Positions 1 through 7,706 of a stretch of DNA of 64,000 nucleotides are shown here, piece after piece. Location: contig CBDBCU010000003.1 in the NCBI GenBank assembly GCA_965203435.1, positions 186,001-250,000 of the forward strand. Direction: 5' to 3'. Origin of the DNA: CBDBCU01 sp965203435. GTDB taxonomy: Bacteria > Chloroflexota > Dehalococcoidia > Lucifugimonadales > UBA3495. Each line of letters starts with the position of its first letter. Position 1 is the first letter of the stretch. Both the position numbers and the translations under genes were made by a program. The notes beneath the pieces were generated by a model. It did no database searches, was not told where the DNA came from, and worked only from the letters and a program-made list of their open reading frames with translations.

Positions 1-495
1 TTCCTGGCCGGTCGTTTCATAATGGGCGTCCGGATTACCGCGATTGCCGTACTGATACATCATCAGGTAGTCGTGGGGACGCTTTTCCGCCAAATCCTGG
101 GCCACCTCGATCGCGCCGTTGCTGCCCTTTTCCCCGTCGGAAAAGAGGATGTCTGCGCCATAGGCATAGAGCAGCTGGCTGCGTTCGGCGCTGACATTTT
201 CCGGCATCACCACCGAAACCCGGTAGCCCTTGAGCCGGCCAATCATCGCCAGGGCGATGCCGGTGTTGCCGCTGGTGGGTTCCAGCAGGGTGCGCTGGGG
301 GGAAATTTCCCCGGCCGCCTCGGCCCGCTCGATCATTTTCAGGGCAATGCGGTCTTTGACGCTGCCGGTGGGGTTCTGGCCCTCGAGCTTGGCGTAAATT
401 TTTACGCCGGCCCGGGGGCTGAGGCTTTGCAGCTCAATGACCGGGGTGTTGCCAATGGTGGACAGGATGCCTTTGTAGGCCCGCTGAGTAAGCAT
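1..495 (-). CDS. cysK: Cysteine synthase (O-acetylserine sulfhydrylase family), 3' end outside window
   Basis: PLP enzyme that makes L-cysteine by replacing the activated group of an acylated or phosphorylated serine with sulfide. Only the first 165 residues are present; the gene runs off the left edge. The PLP lysine K47 sits in GQNPTGSVKDR and the phosphate-binding loop PTSGNTG at about residues 73-79; both are intact. The ATG at 495 follows GGAAAGGAATT, an acceptable ribosome binding site. It lies 74 nt downstream of a ThiF/MoeB-type gene and is probably cotranscribed with it. That neighbour hints at a CysM-like enzyme fed by a thiocarboxylated carrier protein, but CysK and CysM cannot be told apart without the C-terminal half. 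Confidence 0.9.
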   Translation of the reverse strand, partial: MLTQRAYKGILSTIGNTPVIELQSLSPRAGVKIYAKLEGQNPTGSVKDRIALKMIERAEAAGEISPQRTLLEPTSGNTGIALAMIGRLKGYRVSVVMPENVSAERSQLLYAYGADILFSDGEKGSNGAIEVAQDLAEKRPHDYLMMYQYGNRGNPDAHYETTGQE

Positions 496-569
496 AATTC
501 CTTTCCGGGTTGCCGCTTGCCAATCCGGGATGATGGGCCGGGGCCGGCCTGCTGCCGGCCCAGCCGCCG

Positions 570-1421
570 TTAGGGGGCCGCCATTCCCGCCGGTTCCGGG
601 GCGGCCAGACCGCAAAAGATTTCGTAGTCGATCAACCGGGTTACCGTGGGATTGTCGCCGCACAGGGGGCAAGCCGGATTCCGCTTTAGCTTGACTTCCC
701 GGAAACTCATACTCAGGGCGTCAATCAGCAGCAGGCGGGAGGTCAGGCTTTCGCCAATGCCCAGGAAATGCTTGAGGGCTTCGGTGGCCTGGATGCTGCC
801 GACCAAGCCGGTCAGCGCCCCCAGGACGCCGGCCTCGGCGCAGTTAGGCACCATTCCCGGCGGCGGCGGCGAGGGGAACAGGCAGCGATAGCAGCCCTGG
901 CCCGGCAGAAAGACGGTGGCCTGCCCGTCGAAAATCAGGATGCTGCCATCGACCAGCGGTTTGTTCAGCAGATAGCAGGCGTCGTTGACCAGGTAGCGGG
1001 TGGCAAAGTTGTCGGCCCCGTTAATCACCAGGTCGTACTGGTTGATAATTTCCAGGGCGTTGTCCGATTCCAGGCGGACTTCGTGGGGGACGACGGTCAC
1101 ATCCGGGTTGTAGGCGTGGATGTTGTCGATGGCCGACTGGAGTTTGGGGCGGCCAATGTCGTCGGAGTGATGCAGGATTTGGCGCTGGAGGTTGGAAATC
1201 TCCACCACATCAAAATCCACGATGCCCACGGTGCCAACGCCGGCCAGGGCCAGGTAGATGGCCGAGGGAGAGCCGAGGCCGCCGGCGCCGACAATCAGGG
1301 CTTTGGCCTGCATCAGCTTGCGCTGGCCGGCGCTGCCCACATCGCCCATAATGATGTGGCGGCTGTAGCGTTTCACCTGCTCCGGCGTCAAGGCCAGGGG
1401 CTGCGGGGGGGCAGTGGTCAT
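570..1421 (-). CDS. ThiF/MoeB/HesA-family adenylyltransferase (E1-like sulfur-carrier activating enzyme)
   Basis: 283 residues. E1-like enzymes adenylate the C-terminal glycine of a ubiquitin-like sulfur carrier (MoaD, ThiS, CysO). Visible are RYSRHI near residue 18, the nucleotide-binding GAGGLGS at 45-51, zinc pairs CYRC (177-180) and CPLC (251-254), and a candidate active Cys in VPNCAEAG (194). It ends in LIDYEIFCG, which resembles the linker of mycobacterial MoeZ, but no rhodanese domain follows. Start ATG at 1421 with CAGGAGG just upstream. Gene order Rrf2 - E1 - cysteine synthase suggests sulfur delivery for cysteine synthesis rather than molybdopterin synthesis (inference). No carrier-protein gene is visible; it could lie beyond the left edge. 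Confidence 0.88.
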   Translation of the reverse strand: MTTAPPQPLALTPEQVKRYSRHIIMGDVGSAGQRKLMQAKALIVGAGGLGSPSAIYLALAGVGTVGIVDFDVVEISNLQRQILHHSDDIGRPKLQSAIDNIHAYNPDVTVVPHEVRLESDNALEIINQYDLVINGADNFATRYLVNDACYLLNKPLVDGSILIFDGQATVFLPGQGCYRCLFPSPPPPGMVPNCAEAGVLGALTGLVGSIQATEALKHFLGIGESLTSRLLLIDALSMSFREVKLKRNPACPLCGDNPTVTRLIDYEIFCGLAAPEPAGMAAP

Positions 1422-1472
1422 AGCGTCTATCCTCCTGAGGGATGGTTGGGACTGGGATTCCGGGCATACATA

Positions 1473-1520
1473 AAGCCTGCGCCCCTTGCGGGCGGCCCTA
1501 TAACAGGCGGGCGCAGGCTT
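1473..1520 (-). promoter_or_regulatory. Leader hairpin upstream of the E1/cysteine synthase genes
   Basis: Perfect 12-bp inverted repeat: AAGCCTGCGCCC (1473-1484) and GGGCGCAGGCTT (1509-1520), loop 24 nt. It lies in the transcribed leader between the Cys-rich small ORF and the E1 gene. The TGCGCC within the Cys codons of that ORF (1566-1571) is also complementary to GGCGCA in the 3' arm, so an alternative pairing is possible. No long U-run follows, so classic intrinsic termination is not assured. Confidence 0.5.
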
Positions 1521-1550
1521 GGCTTTCCGACAGGATAATGCGCGCCGGCC

Positions 1551-1607
1551 CTATGTAGCGGGACAGGCGCAACAGATGTCGTTAGGTTGAAACTTGGCCG
1601 GATTCAT
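1551..1607 (-). CDS. Putative 18-residue Cys-rich leader peptide
   Basis: Reads MNPAKFQPNDICCACPAT then TAG: three Cys in four codons (TGT TGC GCC TGT). The ATG at 1607 lies only about 11 nt after the predicted -10 box (1618-1623), so the message would be nearly leaderless; AAAGGG is 3 nt before the ATG. It precedes a strong hairpin and genes for sulfur activation and cysteine synthesis. That layout matches ribosome-mediated attenuation, in which slow decoding of Cys codons would alter leader folding. Cys-rich leaderless uORFs before cysteine genes are known in mycobacteria. Function here is inferred; nothing shows the ORF is translated. Confidence 0.5.
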   Translation of the reverse strand: MNPAKFQPNDICCACPAT

Positions 1608-1617
1608 CAGCCCTTTC

Positions 1618-1646
1618 AGTTTAGCCGTGACAAAGGGGATTGTCAA
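1618..1646 (-). promoter_or_regulatory. Sigma-70-type promoter with overlapping TGACAA-N6-TTGTCA operator-like dyad
   Basis: On the minus strand: TTGACA (1641-1646), 17-nt spacer, TAAACT (1618-1623). A perfect inverted repeat TGACAA-N6-TTGTCA (1628-1645) overlaps the -35 and the spacer. Lying directly after the Rrf2 gene and before the sulfur genes, it is the natural candidate operator for that regulator (inference). Confidence 0.65.
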
Positions 1647-1698
1647 GCAAAAGATTCGGCGGGGCTTGCCTTGCCGGGCAAGGCGGGATTTAGGCAAA

Positions 1699-2136
1699 TT
1701 ACCCCCGCAGCGCGCCTTGTTCCGACAGGTAACGCTGGCGCTGGGCCAGATGGGCCAAGGTAATGTCGCTCAGGGCTTTCTGGATGGATTCCTCGACGGA
1801 CTTCCAGATTTCCTGTTGGGCGCAGCAGTCGGCAAAGACGCAGTCCGTGGGGACGGTAAGGCAATCCAGCGGCGAGCTGTTGCCCTCCAGAATGGTCAAT
1901 ACCATACTGAGGTTGATAGACTCCGGAGCCATAGCCAGCTGATGCCCGCCCTGCGGCCCCCGGCGGCTGCTTACCAAGCCGCAGCGGTTCAGGGTCGTCA
2001 TCAACTGTTCCAGATAGGACTCCGGGATGCATTGGCGGGCGGCGATGGCCGCGGTCGGCACGGCGCTTTCGTCATAGCGCATTGCCAGTTCCACCAAAGC
2101 CCGGACTCCGTAGTCCACCCGCATCGGTATTCGCAT
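1699..2136 (-). CDS. Rrf2-family transcriptional regulator (IscR/CymR-like)
   Basis: 145 residues. Rrf2 proteins are dimeric winged-helix repressors or activators sensing Fe-S status, redox state or cysteine supply. The N-terminal HTH region with YLEQLMTTLNRCGLVSSRRGPQGG is typical. Cys at 92, 99, 104 and 105 resemble the IscR cluster ligands C92/C98/C104, so Fe-S binding is possible, although CymR-type proteins without a cluster are also in this family. I start at the ATG at 2136, which follows GGGAGGGGG; an upstream in-frame ATG at 2169 falls inside the predicted -10 box and is unlikely. Probable local target: the dyad at 1628-1645. Confidence 0.88.
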   Translation of the reverse strand: MRIPMRVDYGVRALVELAMRYDESAVPTAAIAARQCIPESYLEQLMTTLNRCGLVSSRRGPQGGHQLAMAPESINLSMVLTILEGNSSPLDCLTVPTDCVFADCCAQQEIWKSVEESIQKALSDITLAHLAQRQRYLSEQGALRG

Positions 2137-2168
2137 CAGGCCCCCTCCCGGCCGGTACGGCATTGGCA

Positions 2169-2198
2169 ATTATAGCGCTAACCGCCGCCGATTTCCAA
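2169..2198 (-). promoter_or_regulatory. Promoter of the Rrf2 gene
   Basis: Minus strand TTGGAA (2193-2198), 18-nt spacer, TATAAT (2169-2174), about 33 nt before the chosen ATG of the Rrf2 gene. Confidence 0.55.
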
Positions 2199-2249
2199 TC
2201 CCCGGCTTTGTGGTAAAATCCGGGTCAACCTCAGCAGGACGGAGCGTCA

Positions 2250-2645
2250 ATGTTCACCGGATTGATGGTGGGCCTGGGCATTATCGTGGCCTGTGCGCTG
2301 ATACCCATTGCCCATTTTGTGCTGATTCCGGCCAGTCCCTTTATTGCCGGCTATTGGGGCATATCCTTTGCGCCCAATCCGGGGCGGCACTATGCGCTGC
2401 ACGGGCTGATTTACGGCGCCCTGCTGGGTCTGCTGGTCGGCGTGGTGGGCGTGGTGGTCGCTTTTCTGGTCATTGCCTTGTGGGGGGATGACTCCCGGGT
2501 GCGGGTATTGGCCTGGATTGTCGCCGGGGTGTTCACCCTTTACACCGGCAGCATGGCGACGATGGGCGCAATGTACGCCGCTTTGCGGGAACAGGACAAG
2601 GCCAAGCAAGCGGCGGCGGCCGCCGCGGAAGCCGGAGGTTGCTGA
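2250..2645 (+). CDS. Small integral membrane protein, unknown function
   Basis: 131 residues with three or four hydrophobic segments (about 3-27, 50-76 and 84-108) and a short hydrophilic Ala-rich tail ending QAAAAAAEAGGC. No family recognised. ATG at 2250 is preceded by CGGAGCGTCA. It is the first gene of a tight plus-strand cluster: the HAD phosphatase starts 3 nt after its stop and a CocE-type hydrolase follows. Divergent from the Rrf2 gene. The ends of the hydrophobic segments were judged by eye. It could be a small accessory membrane subunit, but nothing in the sequence names a partner. Confidence 0.7.
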   Translation: MFTGLMVGLGIIVACALIPIAHFVLIPASPFIAGYWGISFAPNPGRHYALHGLIYGALLGLLVGVVGVVVAFLVIALWGDDSRVRVLAWIVAGVFTLYTGSMATMGAMYAALREQDKAKQAAAAAAEAGGC

Positions 2646-2648
2646 CTC

Positions 2649-3410
2649 TTGGGCAATCATCCCTGGGCCGCCCTGCTGCTGGATTTGGACGGTACGCTGA
2701 TGGCTACCGACACGGTATCGCCGCGGGTTGACCGGGCAGTGCGGCGGGTGGACGCAATTATCCCGGTGGCTCTGGCCAGCGGCCGCCGTGCGGCGGATGT
2801 TATCCGTTACGCCCGCTCGTTGGGATTGACCGCGCCGCAAATCAGCAATGGCGGGGCTACCTTGCTCGATCCGGCCGAGGGGCAAATCCTCTGGAATCGG
2901 GCGATGCCGCCGCCACGGGCCCGGGAAATAATTGACCATCTGGCGGCGGATTCGGTCAACTTTATTGCCACCCATCCGGCCGGAGACGCCGAATCCGTTG
3001 CCGATATTGCCCATTGGGATTTGACCCGCATATCGGCTATGGACATTCCCGAATCGGCGGCGGATAGAATGGCGGCCGCCTTTGCCGATTGCCCTGACTT
3101 GAATGTAGTCAAGGTTTATCTGCACTACAACGGTTGGTGGGCGGTGGATTTTACCGCCGCCGGGGTGGATAAGGGCAGGGCGGCTAGGGAATTGGCCCGG
3201 CGATTGGGGGTAGCGCCGCAGCGGTTTATCGCCGCCGGAGACAGCTACAACGATTTGCCGCTGCTGGCCACGGCCGGCCGCCGCATCGCTATGGCCGCCG
3301 CGCCCCCGGAGTTGCGGGAATTGGCCCACTATATTGCCCCGCCGGTGGAACAGGATGGGCTGGCGGTGGCGATTGAGGAATGGGTTTTGCCGCAGTTGTT
3401 GGGCTGTTGA
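2649..3410 (+). CDS. HAD-superfamily phosphatase (Cof/HAD-IIB type)
   Basis: 253 residues. HAD-IIB enzymes hydrolyse small phosphorylated metabolites using an Asp nucleophile. The catalytic motif DLDGTLMATD is near the N-terminus, and the C-terminal motif GDSYNDLPLL carries the Mg-binding Asp pair. A Lys in VDKGRAARELARRLG is the usual motif III position. The start is TTG at 2649 with GGAGG about 12 nt upstream in the end of the previous gene; translational coupling is likely. The substrate cannot be told from sequence; sugar phosphates or pyridoxal phosphate are common for the family. Confidence 0.85.
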   Translation: MGNHPWAALLLDLDGTLMATDTVSPRVDRAVRRVDAIIPVALASGRRAADVIRYARSLGLTAPQISNGGATLLDPAEGQILWNRAMPPPRAREIIDHLAADSVNFIATHPAGDAESVADIAHWDLTRISAMDIPESAADRMAAAFADCPDLNVVKVYLHYNGWWAVDFTAAGVDKGRAARELARRLGVAPQRFIAAGDSYNDLPLLATAGRRIAMAAAPPELRELAHYIAPPVEQDGLAVAIEEWVLPQLLGC

Positions 3411-3448
3411 AAGAAACCGGATTAGGAGTATCTGAGGAGGGCAAGGAA

Positions 3449-5287
3449 ATGAGTCCACGCAGCCGGGCCGCGCCGGCGGCCAGCCGGCATTCCGTATCCG
3501 AAAATGTGATGATACCCATGCGGGACGGGACGCTGCTGGCGGCGGATATTCACCAGCCGCGGGGGGAAAGCGGGCCGCTGCCAGTCTTGCTGCAACGGAC
3601 GCCCTACAACAAGGCGGCCGCGCCCCGGTTGGCCGAGGCCGGTTTCTTTGCCGAAAACGGCTATGTGGCGGTAATGCAGGATTGCCGCGGCCGCTACGCC
3701 TCCCAAGGGGGGTTCAGCAAGTATGTGGACGAGGGGCGGGACGGCTACGATACGGTGGAATGGCTGGCTAATCAGCCCTGGTGCAACGGCAAGGTAGGCA
3801 CTTTTGGCTTGTCCTACGCCGCCCATACTCAAGCGGCCCTGGCCTGCCTAAATCCGCCGCATCTGGCGGCGATGTGGCTGGAGTGCGGCGGTTTTGCCAG
3901 CGCTTTTCACAGCGGCTGCCGCAATGGGGGGGCTTTTGAGCTGCGGCAAGTTACCTGGGCCTTTCGGGAAGCCCTGGAAAGCCCGGAAGCCCGCAACAAT
4001 CCGGATACCATCCGGGCGGCTCTGCTGAATCAGGACATCCGGGAGTGGTTTGACCGGCTGCCCTGGAAACCGGGCCATTCGCCGCTGCAATGGACGCCGG
4101 ACTACGAAAACTATTTGCTGGAAATCTGGGGCCACGAAACCTTTGACGACTATTGGCGGCAGGTGGGGCTGTGCGCCCAAGCCTATTATGATGCCTTTGC
4201 CGATGTGCCGCAGGTGCATCAAGGCAGCTGGTATGACCCCTATGCCGGGGGTACGATCGAGAATTATGTGAACCTGTCCCGGCTCAAGGAAAGCCCGGTT
4301 TCCCTGATTATGGGGCCGTGGACCCACGGGGCCCATTCCGTTCCCTACTCCGGGGATGCGGATTTTGGCGCGGCGTCAACCATTGACAATCGGGTGGAGG
4401 GGGATTTCAACCGGCAGCGGCTGCGCTTTTTTGACCGCTGGCTGAAGGGGGCGGATAACGGCTGGGAGGAACGGCCCTCGGCATTGCTTTTTGTGATGGG
4501 CGGCGGCAGCGGACGGCGGACGGCGGCCGGGCGGCTGCGGCACGGCGGCCGCTGGCGGGTAGCGCGAGAATGGCCGCCGGCGCAGGCCGTAGCTACCCCC
4601 TTTTACCTGCATCCCGGCGGCGGCCTGGCAGAACAGCCGCCCGCCGCGGATGCGGCGGCCAGCCGCTACCGGTTCGATCCGGCTAATCCGACGCCGACGA
4701 TTGGCGGCAACATTTCCTCCGGGCTGCCCATTATGGAGCCGGGCGGCTTTAACCAGAGGGAATCGGCGGATTTTTACGGATGCCGGCCGCCTTATTTGCC
4801 GTTGGCCGCCCGGCCCGATGTGCTGGTGTTTCAGACGGAGCCGCTGGCCGCCGATTTGGAAGTTACCGGGCCAGTGGAAGTAAAGCTGTGGGTGGCATCC
4901 ACGGCGGTGGATACCGATTTCACCGCCAAACTGCTGGACATTTACCCCCCCTCCCGGGACTACCCGGAGGGCTATGCCCTGAACCTGACCGATGGGGTGC
5001 TGCGGGCCAAGTTTCGCCATTCCTGGAGCGACCCGGAACTGCTGACTCCGGGGGAAGTCTATCCCATTGCCATCCGGCTTTATCCTACAGCCAACCGCTT
5101 TGCCTTGGGCCACCGCCTCCGGCTGGACATTTCCTCCAGCAACTTTCCCCGCCTGGATGTGAACGGCAATACCGGGGAAAACCCGGCCCATTCCGCCCTC
5201 AAGGTAACGGCGGAAAACACCGTGTACCACGACCGGGCGCGGCCTTCCGGCGTAACGCTGTGGGTAGTGGCGGATGGGGGAGAGTAG
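3449..5287 (+). CDS. CocE/NonD-family hydrolase (X-Pro dipeptidyl-peptidase S15-like)
   Basis: 612 residues. Alpha/beta-hydrolase with a helical cap and a C-terminal jelly-roll domain, as in cocaine esterase and bacterial acylase/peptidases. The nucleophile is S122 in GTFGLSYAAH; QDCRGRYASQGGF just before it is the usual oxyanion-side motif, and the His is likely in GPWTHGAHS. The C-terminal part (PLAADLEVTGPVEVKLWV, GHRLRLDISSSNFPR) is the characteristic jelly roll. I start at the ATG at 3449, which follows GAGGAGGGCAAGGAA; an earlier in-frame start at 3380 would overlap the HAD gene. No signal peptide, so probably cytoplasmic. Substrate unknown. Confidence 0.9.
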   Translation: MSPRSRAAPAASRHSVSENVMIPMRDGTLLAADIHQPRGESGPLPVLLQRTPYNKAAAPRLAEAGFFAENGYVAVMQDCRGRYASQGGFSKYVDEGRDGYDTVEWLANQPWCNGKVGTFGLSYAAHTQAALACLNPPHLAAMWLECGGFASAFHSGCRNGGAFELRQVTWAFREALESPEARNNPDTIRAALLNQDIREWFDRLPWKPGHSPLQWTPDYENYLLEIWGHETFDDYWRQVGLCAQAYYDAFADVPQVHQGSWYDPYAGGTIENYVNLSRLKESPVSLIMGPWTHGAHSVPYSGDADFGAASTIDNRVEGDFNRQRLRFFDRWLKGADNGWEERPSALLFVMGGGSGRRTAAGRLRHGGRWRVAREWPPAQAVATPFYLHPGGGLAEQPPAADAAASRYRFDPANPTPTIGGNISSGLPIMEPGGFNQRESADFYGCRPPYLPLAARPDVLVFQTEPLAADLEVTGPVEVKLWVASTAVDTDFTAKLLDIYPPSRDYPEGYALNLTDGVLRAKFRHSWSDPELLTPGEVYPIAIRLYPTANRFALGHRLRLDISSSNFPRLDVNGNTGENPAHSALKVTAENTVYHDRARPSGVTLWVVADGGE

Positions 5288-5297
5288 GGGGATGGGG

Positions 5298-5801
5298 TTA
5301 AGGCAAGCGGGTTACCGGGTAATCGGGAAAATGCCGGTTCCAGGAATCCAGGTTGAACACTCCGCAACCCCGCAGAATGGGGCGCGGCCACGGAATCAAT
5401 CCCGGGCCGCGCAAGGGTATCTTTTGCTCCAGCCGCGTTTTTCCAGTGGACAAAGCCGGCTCGCTCAAGGTATCCAGGGCAATCAGCACCAAGTAGTCAA
5501 TGGGCTTATCGGCCCGCCCGGCGGCCCATTCGTACAGGAAAGAATCCCGGTACTTGTATTTCAATTCCTCGTCGATAAGTCCACTCTGAAAGCTCGACAG
5601 GTAATCAACGGCGGCTTGGGCCGGGGTGTCCGGGTGTTGCGGGTCTTTGAACTCGATAAACCGGTAATGGTCGGGAAGTTCGACGATGAAATCCACCGCC
5701 CGCATACAATGGCTCAAACCGTGGCCGGCATCGTCAAACTTCCGCGCGGCCACGGCGTCACTGATGACGATTTGCAGGTTGCCCTCGGTCAAAATCGTCA
5801 T
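5298..5801 (-). CDS. Putative PD-(D/E)xK nuclease-like partner of an AAA ATPase
   Basis: 167 residues, not assigned to a named family. AVDFIVEL followed about 11 residues later by FIEFKDP reproduces the D...ExK spacing of PD-(D/E)xK nucleases, each part in a predicted beta strand; an upstream Glu for motif I is not clear. The ATG overlaps the ATPase stop by 4 nt (ATGA), so the two proteins are translationally coupled and probably act together. ATPase plus small nuclease-like protein is a recurring layout in anti-phage and DNA-repair modules, but I know no named system with exactly these parts. Nuclease activity is an inference from one motif. Confidence 0.6.
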   Translation of the reverse strand: MTILTEGNLQIVISDAVAARKFDDAGHGLSHCMRAVDFIVELPDHYRFIEFKDPQHPDTPAQAAVDYLSSFQSGLIDEELKYKYRDSFLYEWAAGRADKPIDYLVLIALDTLSEPALSTGKTRLEQKIPLRGPGLIPWPRPILRGCGVFNLDSWNRHFPDYPVTRLP

Positions 5802-6817
5802 CGTTTCATCCCGCCCAGGGAACGATCAATTTCCCGGTCGTAAAGGTCGGTGAAAGTATCCATAATGGCGTTGGGGCGGATACCCAAGTAATGGCCGGTA
5901 GTGTTGCAAGCGATTTCCTCCGTTTCATCCCGGTAAAGGACGTGGTAAGCCACTTGGTCCGTATCTTTCAGGCGCAAGTCCAGTTCCTTGAGGATGACAT
6001 AGTCGTGGGTCGCCAGGAAAATCTGCACGCCGGCCCGCTGCAATTCCAGCAGGGTCTGAATCAGCACGCCGTACAGTTTGGGATTAAGGTTGGTTTCCGG
6101 CTCGTCCCAGAACAGAACGGAACCCTCGGAAAGGCTGCCGTTGCGGATCAGCAGCCAGAGCAGAGCCAGCTTGCGGATACCCGCGGCCAGCAGGGAAAAC
6201 TCTAAGCGGCTATGTTTGCCCTCGAGAAAAAACTCCTCGCCTTTGACCGCTACCGGCCCGCCCATGGCTTTTTCCAAAGCGGTCAGCAAAGGCTGGCGGC
6301 AATCCTCCGGCGCGGCGGGCCAGGGCGGGAGATAAGCCCGGCGCAGAATATCCGCAGCGACTTCCGCGCCGGGGACTTCGCCGGCGGCATAGCGGGGCAG
6401 AAAACCGGGGGCGGTAGCCAGCAGCTCGTTTGCCGGGATATAGACGCTGGGTAGCGGCGAGCTCTGCCCTTCCCGGAAACCGCTTTCGGCATCGGAAACT
6501 ACCGTTTCCACATCTTTGGAAAAGGCAACCGCCACGCTGCAACTCGGGCGGAATACCTCTACCGACCCCAAGGCGTTCCCGGCCGATGCCTTGACTAACC
6601 GGCCGGCATCGCCGTCGGAGGGCAAAAAGACGCGCAACAACTTGTCGGCAAAAGAGTCTCCGCTTTTGGCAAGGGCGCTGGCCGCATAGCAGACTTTCAG
6701 CAGGTGGGTCTTGCCGGTACCATTTTCCCCCACCAGCGCATTGATGCCGGGGGAAAACTCCACCTCCAGTTGCCGAAAGGCGGTAAAGTTGGTCAGCTTT
6801 ACTTTGGCGAGCGGCAT
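5798..6817 (-). CDS. AAA-family ATPase (AAA_21/RecF-SMC-like)
   Basis: 339 residues. ABC-type ATPase resembling RecF and OLD N-terminal domains. Walker A is GENGTGKT (30-37), a signature-like LLAAGIRKLALL sits mid-protein, Walker B and catalytic Glu are LFWDEPETNLNP, and the switch His is in FLATHDYVILKEL. No TOPRIM domain follows, which separates it from OLD nucleases and Gabija GajA; the effector role would fall to the overlapping downstream gene. Such ATPases usually dimerise on DNA or sense it. The ATG at 6817 has only a weak ribosome binding site. No transposon or phage genes flank the pair. Confidence 0.85.
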   Translation of the reverse strand: MPLAKVKLTNFTAFRQLEVEFSPGINALVGENGTGKTHLLKVCYAASALAKSGDSFADKLLRVFLPSDGDAGRLVKASAGNALGSVEVFRPSCSVAVAFSKDVETVVSDAESGFREGQSSPLPSVYIPANELLATAPGFLPRYAAGEVPGAEVAADILRRAYLPPWPAAPEDCRQPLLTALEKAMGGPVAVKGEEFFLEGKHSRLEFSLLAAGIRKLALLWLLIRNGSLSEGSVLFWDEPETNLNPKLYGVLIQTLLELQRAGVQIFLATHDYVILKELDLRLKDTDQVAYHVLYRDETEEIACNTTGHYLGIRPNAIMDTFTDLYDREIDRSLGGMKR

Positions 6818-6870
6818 AGCAAATCCCGGCGCGGTGGGCTGTAGCCACAGTAAGGGATAAGCTCTTTGCA

Positions 6871-6909
6871 GTCAAGGGGGACGACCCGGCGGCCGGGTCG
6901 TCCCTTGAC
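6871..6909. terminator. Strong stem-loop between nitroreductase and ATPase genes
   Basis: GTCAAGGG-GG-ACGACCCGG, loop CGG, CCGGGTCGT-CCCTTGAC: 17 bp with one two-base bulge. It lies 3' of the nitroreductase gene. There is no U-run on either strand, so it may be a pause or RNA-stability element rather than a true terminator. Confidence 0.4.
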
Positions 6910-6950
6910 GGCGGTTATATCGGGGCGGCCGCCGTTGCCGCTGGCGCGGG

Positions 6951-7553
6951 CTACAGCCACCAGGTAAAGCGTTCCGCCGGCGTCCGGGCCGGAGTGGGGG
7001 CTTCGTCCGGGTAGCCAATCATCAGGAGGCCGACCATCTGCCACTTCTTTTTAGCCCCCAGGATTTTGGGCAGGTCGGGCAGGCGGGTGATGCGGCCGGT
7101 TTCCCAGGTTACGGCCAAGCCCTCGGCGACGGCGGCCAGGGAGATGTTCTGCACCGCGCAGCAGACCGAGGCATAGTTTTCCTGGGCCGTCTTGGCGTTG
7201 TCGCCGGGCTTGCTGTAGGCGTAAATCAGGGCCGGCGGGGACAGCACCTTGTCCCGCATGGCTTCGGCCCGCCGCCGATTGCCGTCCTCCGCCAGGGAAT
7301 GCTGGTAGGCCAGTTCTCCCACCTGGCGGCGGGTTTCCCCCTCCTTTTCCAGCACAAAGAACCGCCACGGCTCGGTCAAGTGGTGGTTGGGCGCCCAAAC
7401 CGCCGTATCCAGCAGCCGGGCCAGGACTTCCCGCTCTACCGGATCCTCCTTGAACCGCCAGGCCATACGGCGGCGGTAAAGGGCCTGATACACCGACACC
7501 GCGGATTCGGGGATGTCCACCCCCTGGGGTTTCACCTTGTCTTTCTTTCCCAT
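6951..7553 (-). CDS. Nitroreductase-family flavoprotein
   Basis: 200 residues, the usual length of small FMN-dependent nitroreductases (YdjA/TdcY-like). RRRMAWRFKEDPVEREVL near residue 30 is the N-terminal FMN phosphate-binding region, AVWAPNHHLTEPWRFFVL is the classic (S/A)P(S/N)..N.QPWrF segment, and GLAVTWETG and MIGYPDE occupy the C-terminal flavin positions. Such enzymes reduce nitroaromatics, quinones or enones with NAD(P)H in the cytoplasm. The ATG at 7553 follows GGAGGGGAGGGAAATCGG. It has its own promoter and a dyad between promoter and start, so it is probably regulated, possibly by redox or xenobiotic signals (inference). Confidence 0.88.
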   Translation of the reverse strand: MGKKDKVKPQGVDIPESAVSVYQALYRRRMAWRFKEDPVEREVLARLLDTAVWAPNHHLTEPWRFFVLEKEGETRRQVGELAYQHSLAEDGNRRRAEAMRDKVLSPPALIYAYSKPGDNAKTAQENYASVCCAVQNISLAAVAEGLAVTWETGRITRLPDLPKILGAKKKWQMVGLLMIGYPDEAPTPARTPAERFTWWL

Positions 7554-7638
7554 CCGATTTCCCTCCCCTCCGATTCCGCGCCCGCGTGGGGGGCGGTCGC
7601 GGCCAGAAACCGCGGCGCGGCCAAGGCAATGTTAATCT

Positions 7639-7706
7639 TTACTGATGCAGTAAGTATATACTAATATCAGCAAAGAGAGGATAAAGGATAAAAATGATAG
7701 TGTCAA
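7639..7706 (-). promoter_or_regulatory. Nitroreductase promoter with downstream dyads
   Basis: Minus strand TTGACA (7701-7706), 17-nt spacer, TATCCT (7678-7683). Downstream in the leader are TTACTG-ATG-CAGTAA (7639-7653) and the palindrome AGTATATACT (7653-7662), which look like operator sites. No regulator gene is adjacent. Confidence 0.5.

Noticed and set aside
2247..3458. 403-codon minus-strand frame opposite the membrane and HAD genes
   Set aside because: His/Gly/Arg-rich with no motifs; the plus strand has well-placed ribosome binding sites and the HAD motifs.
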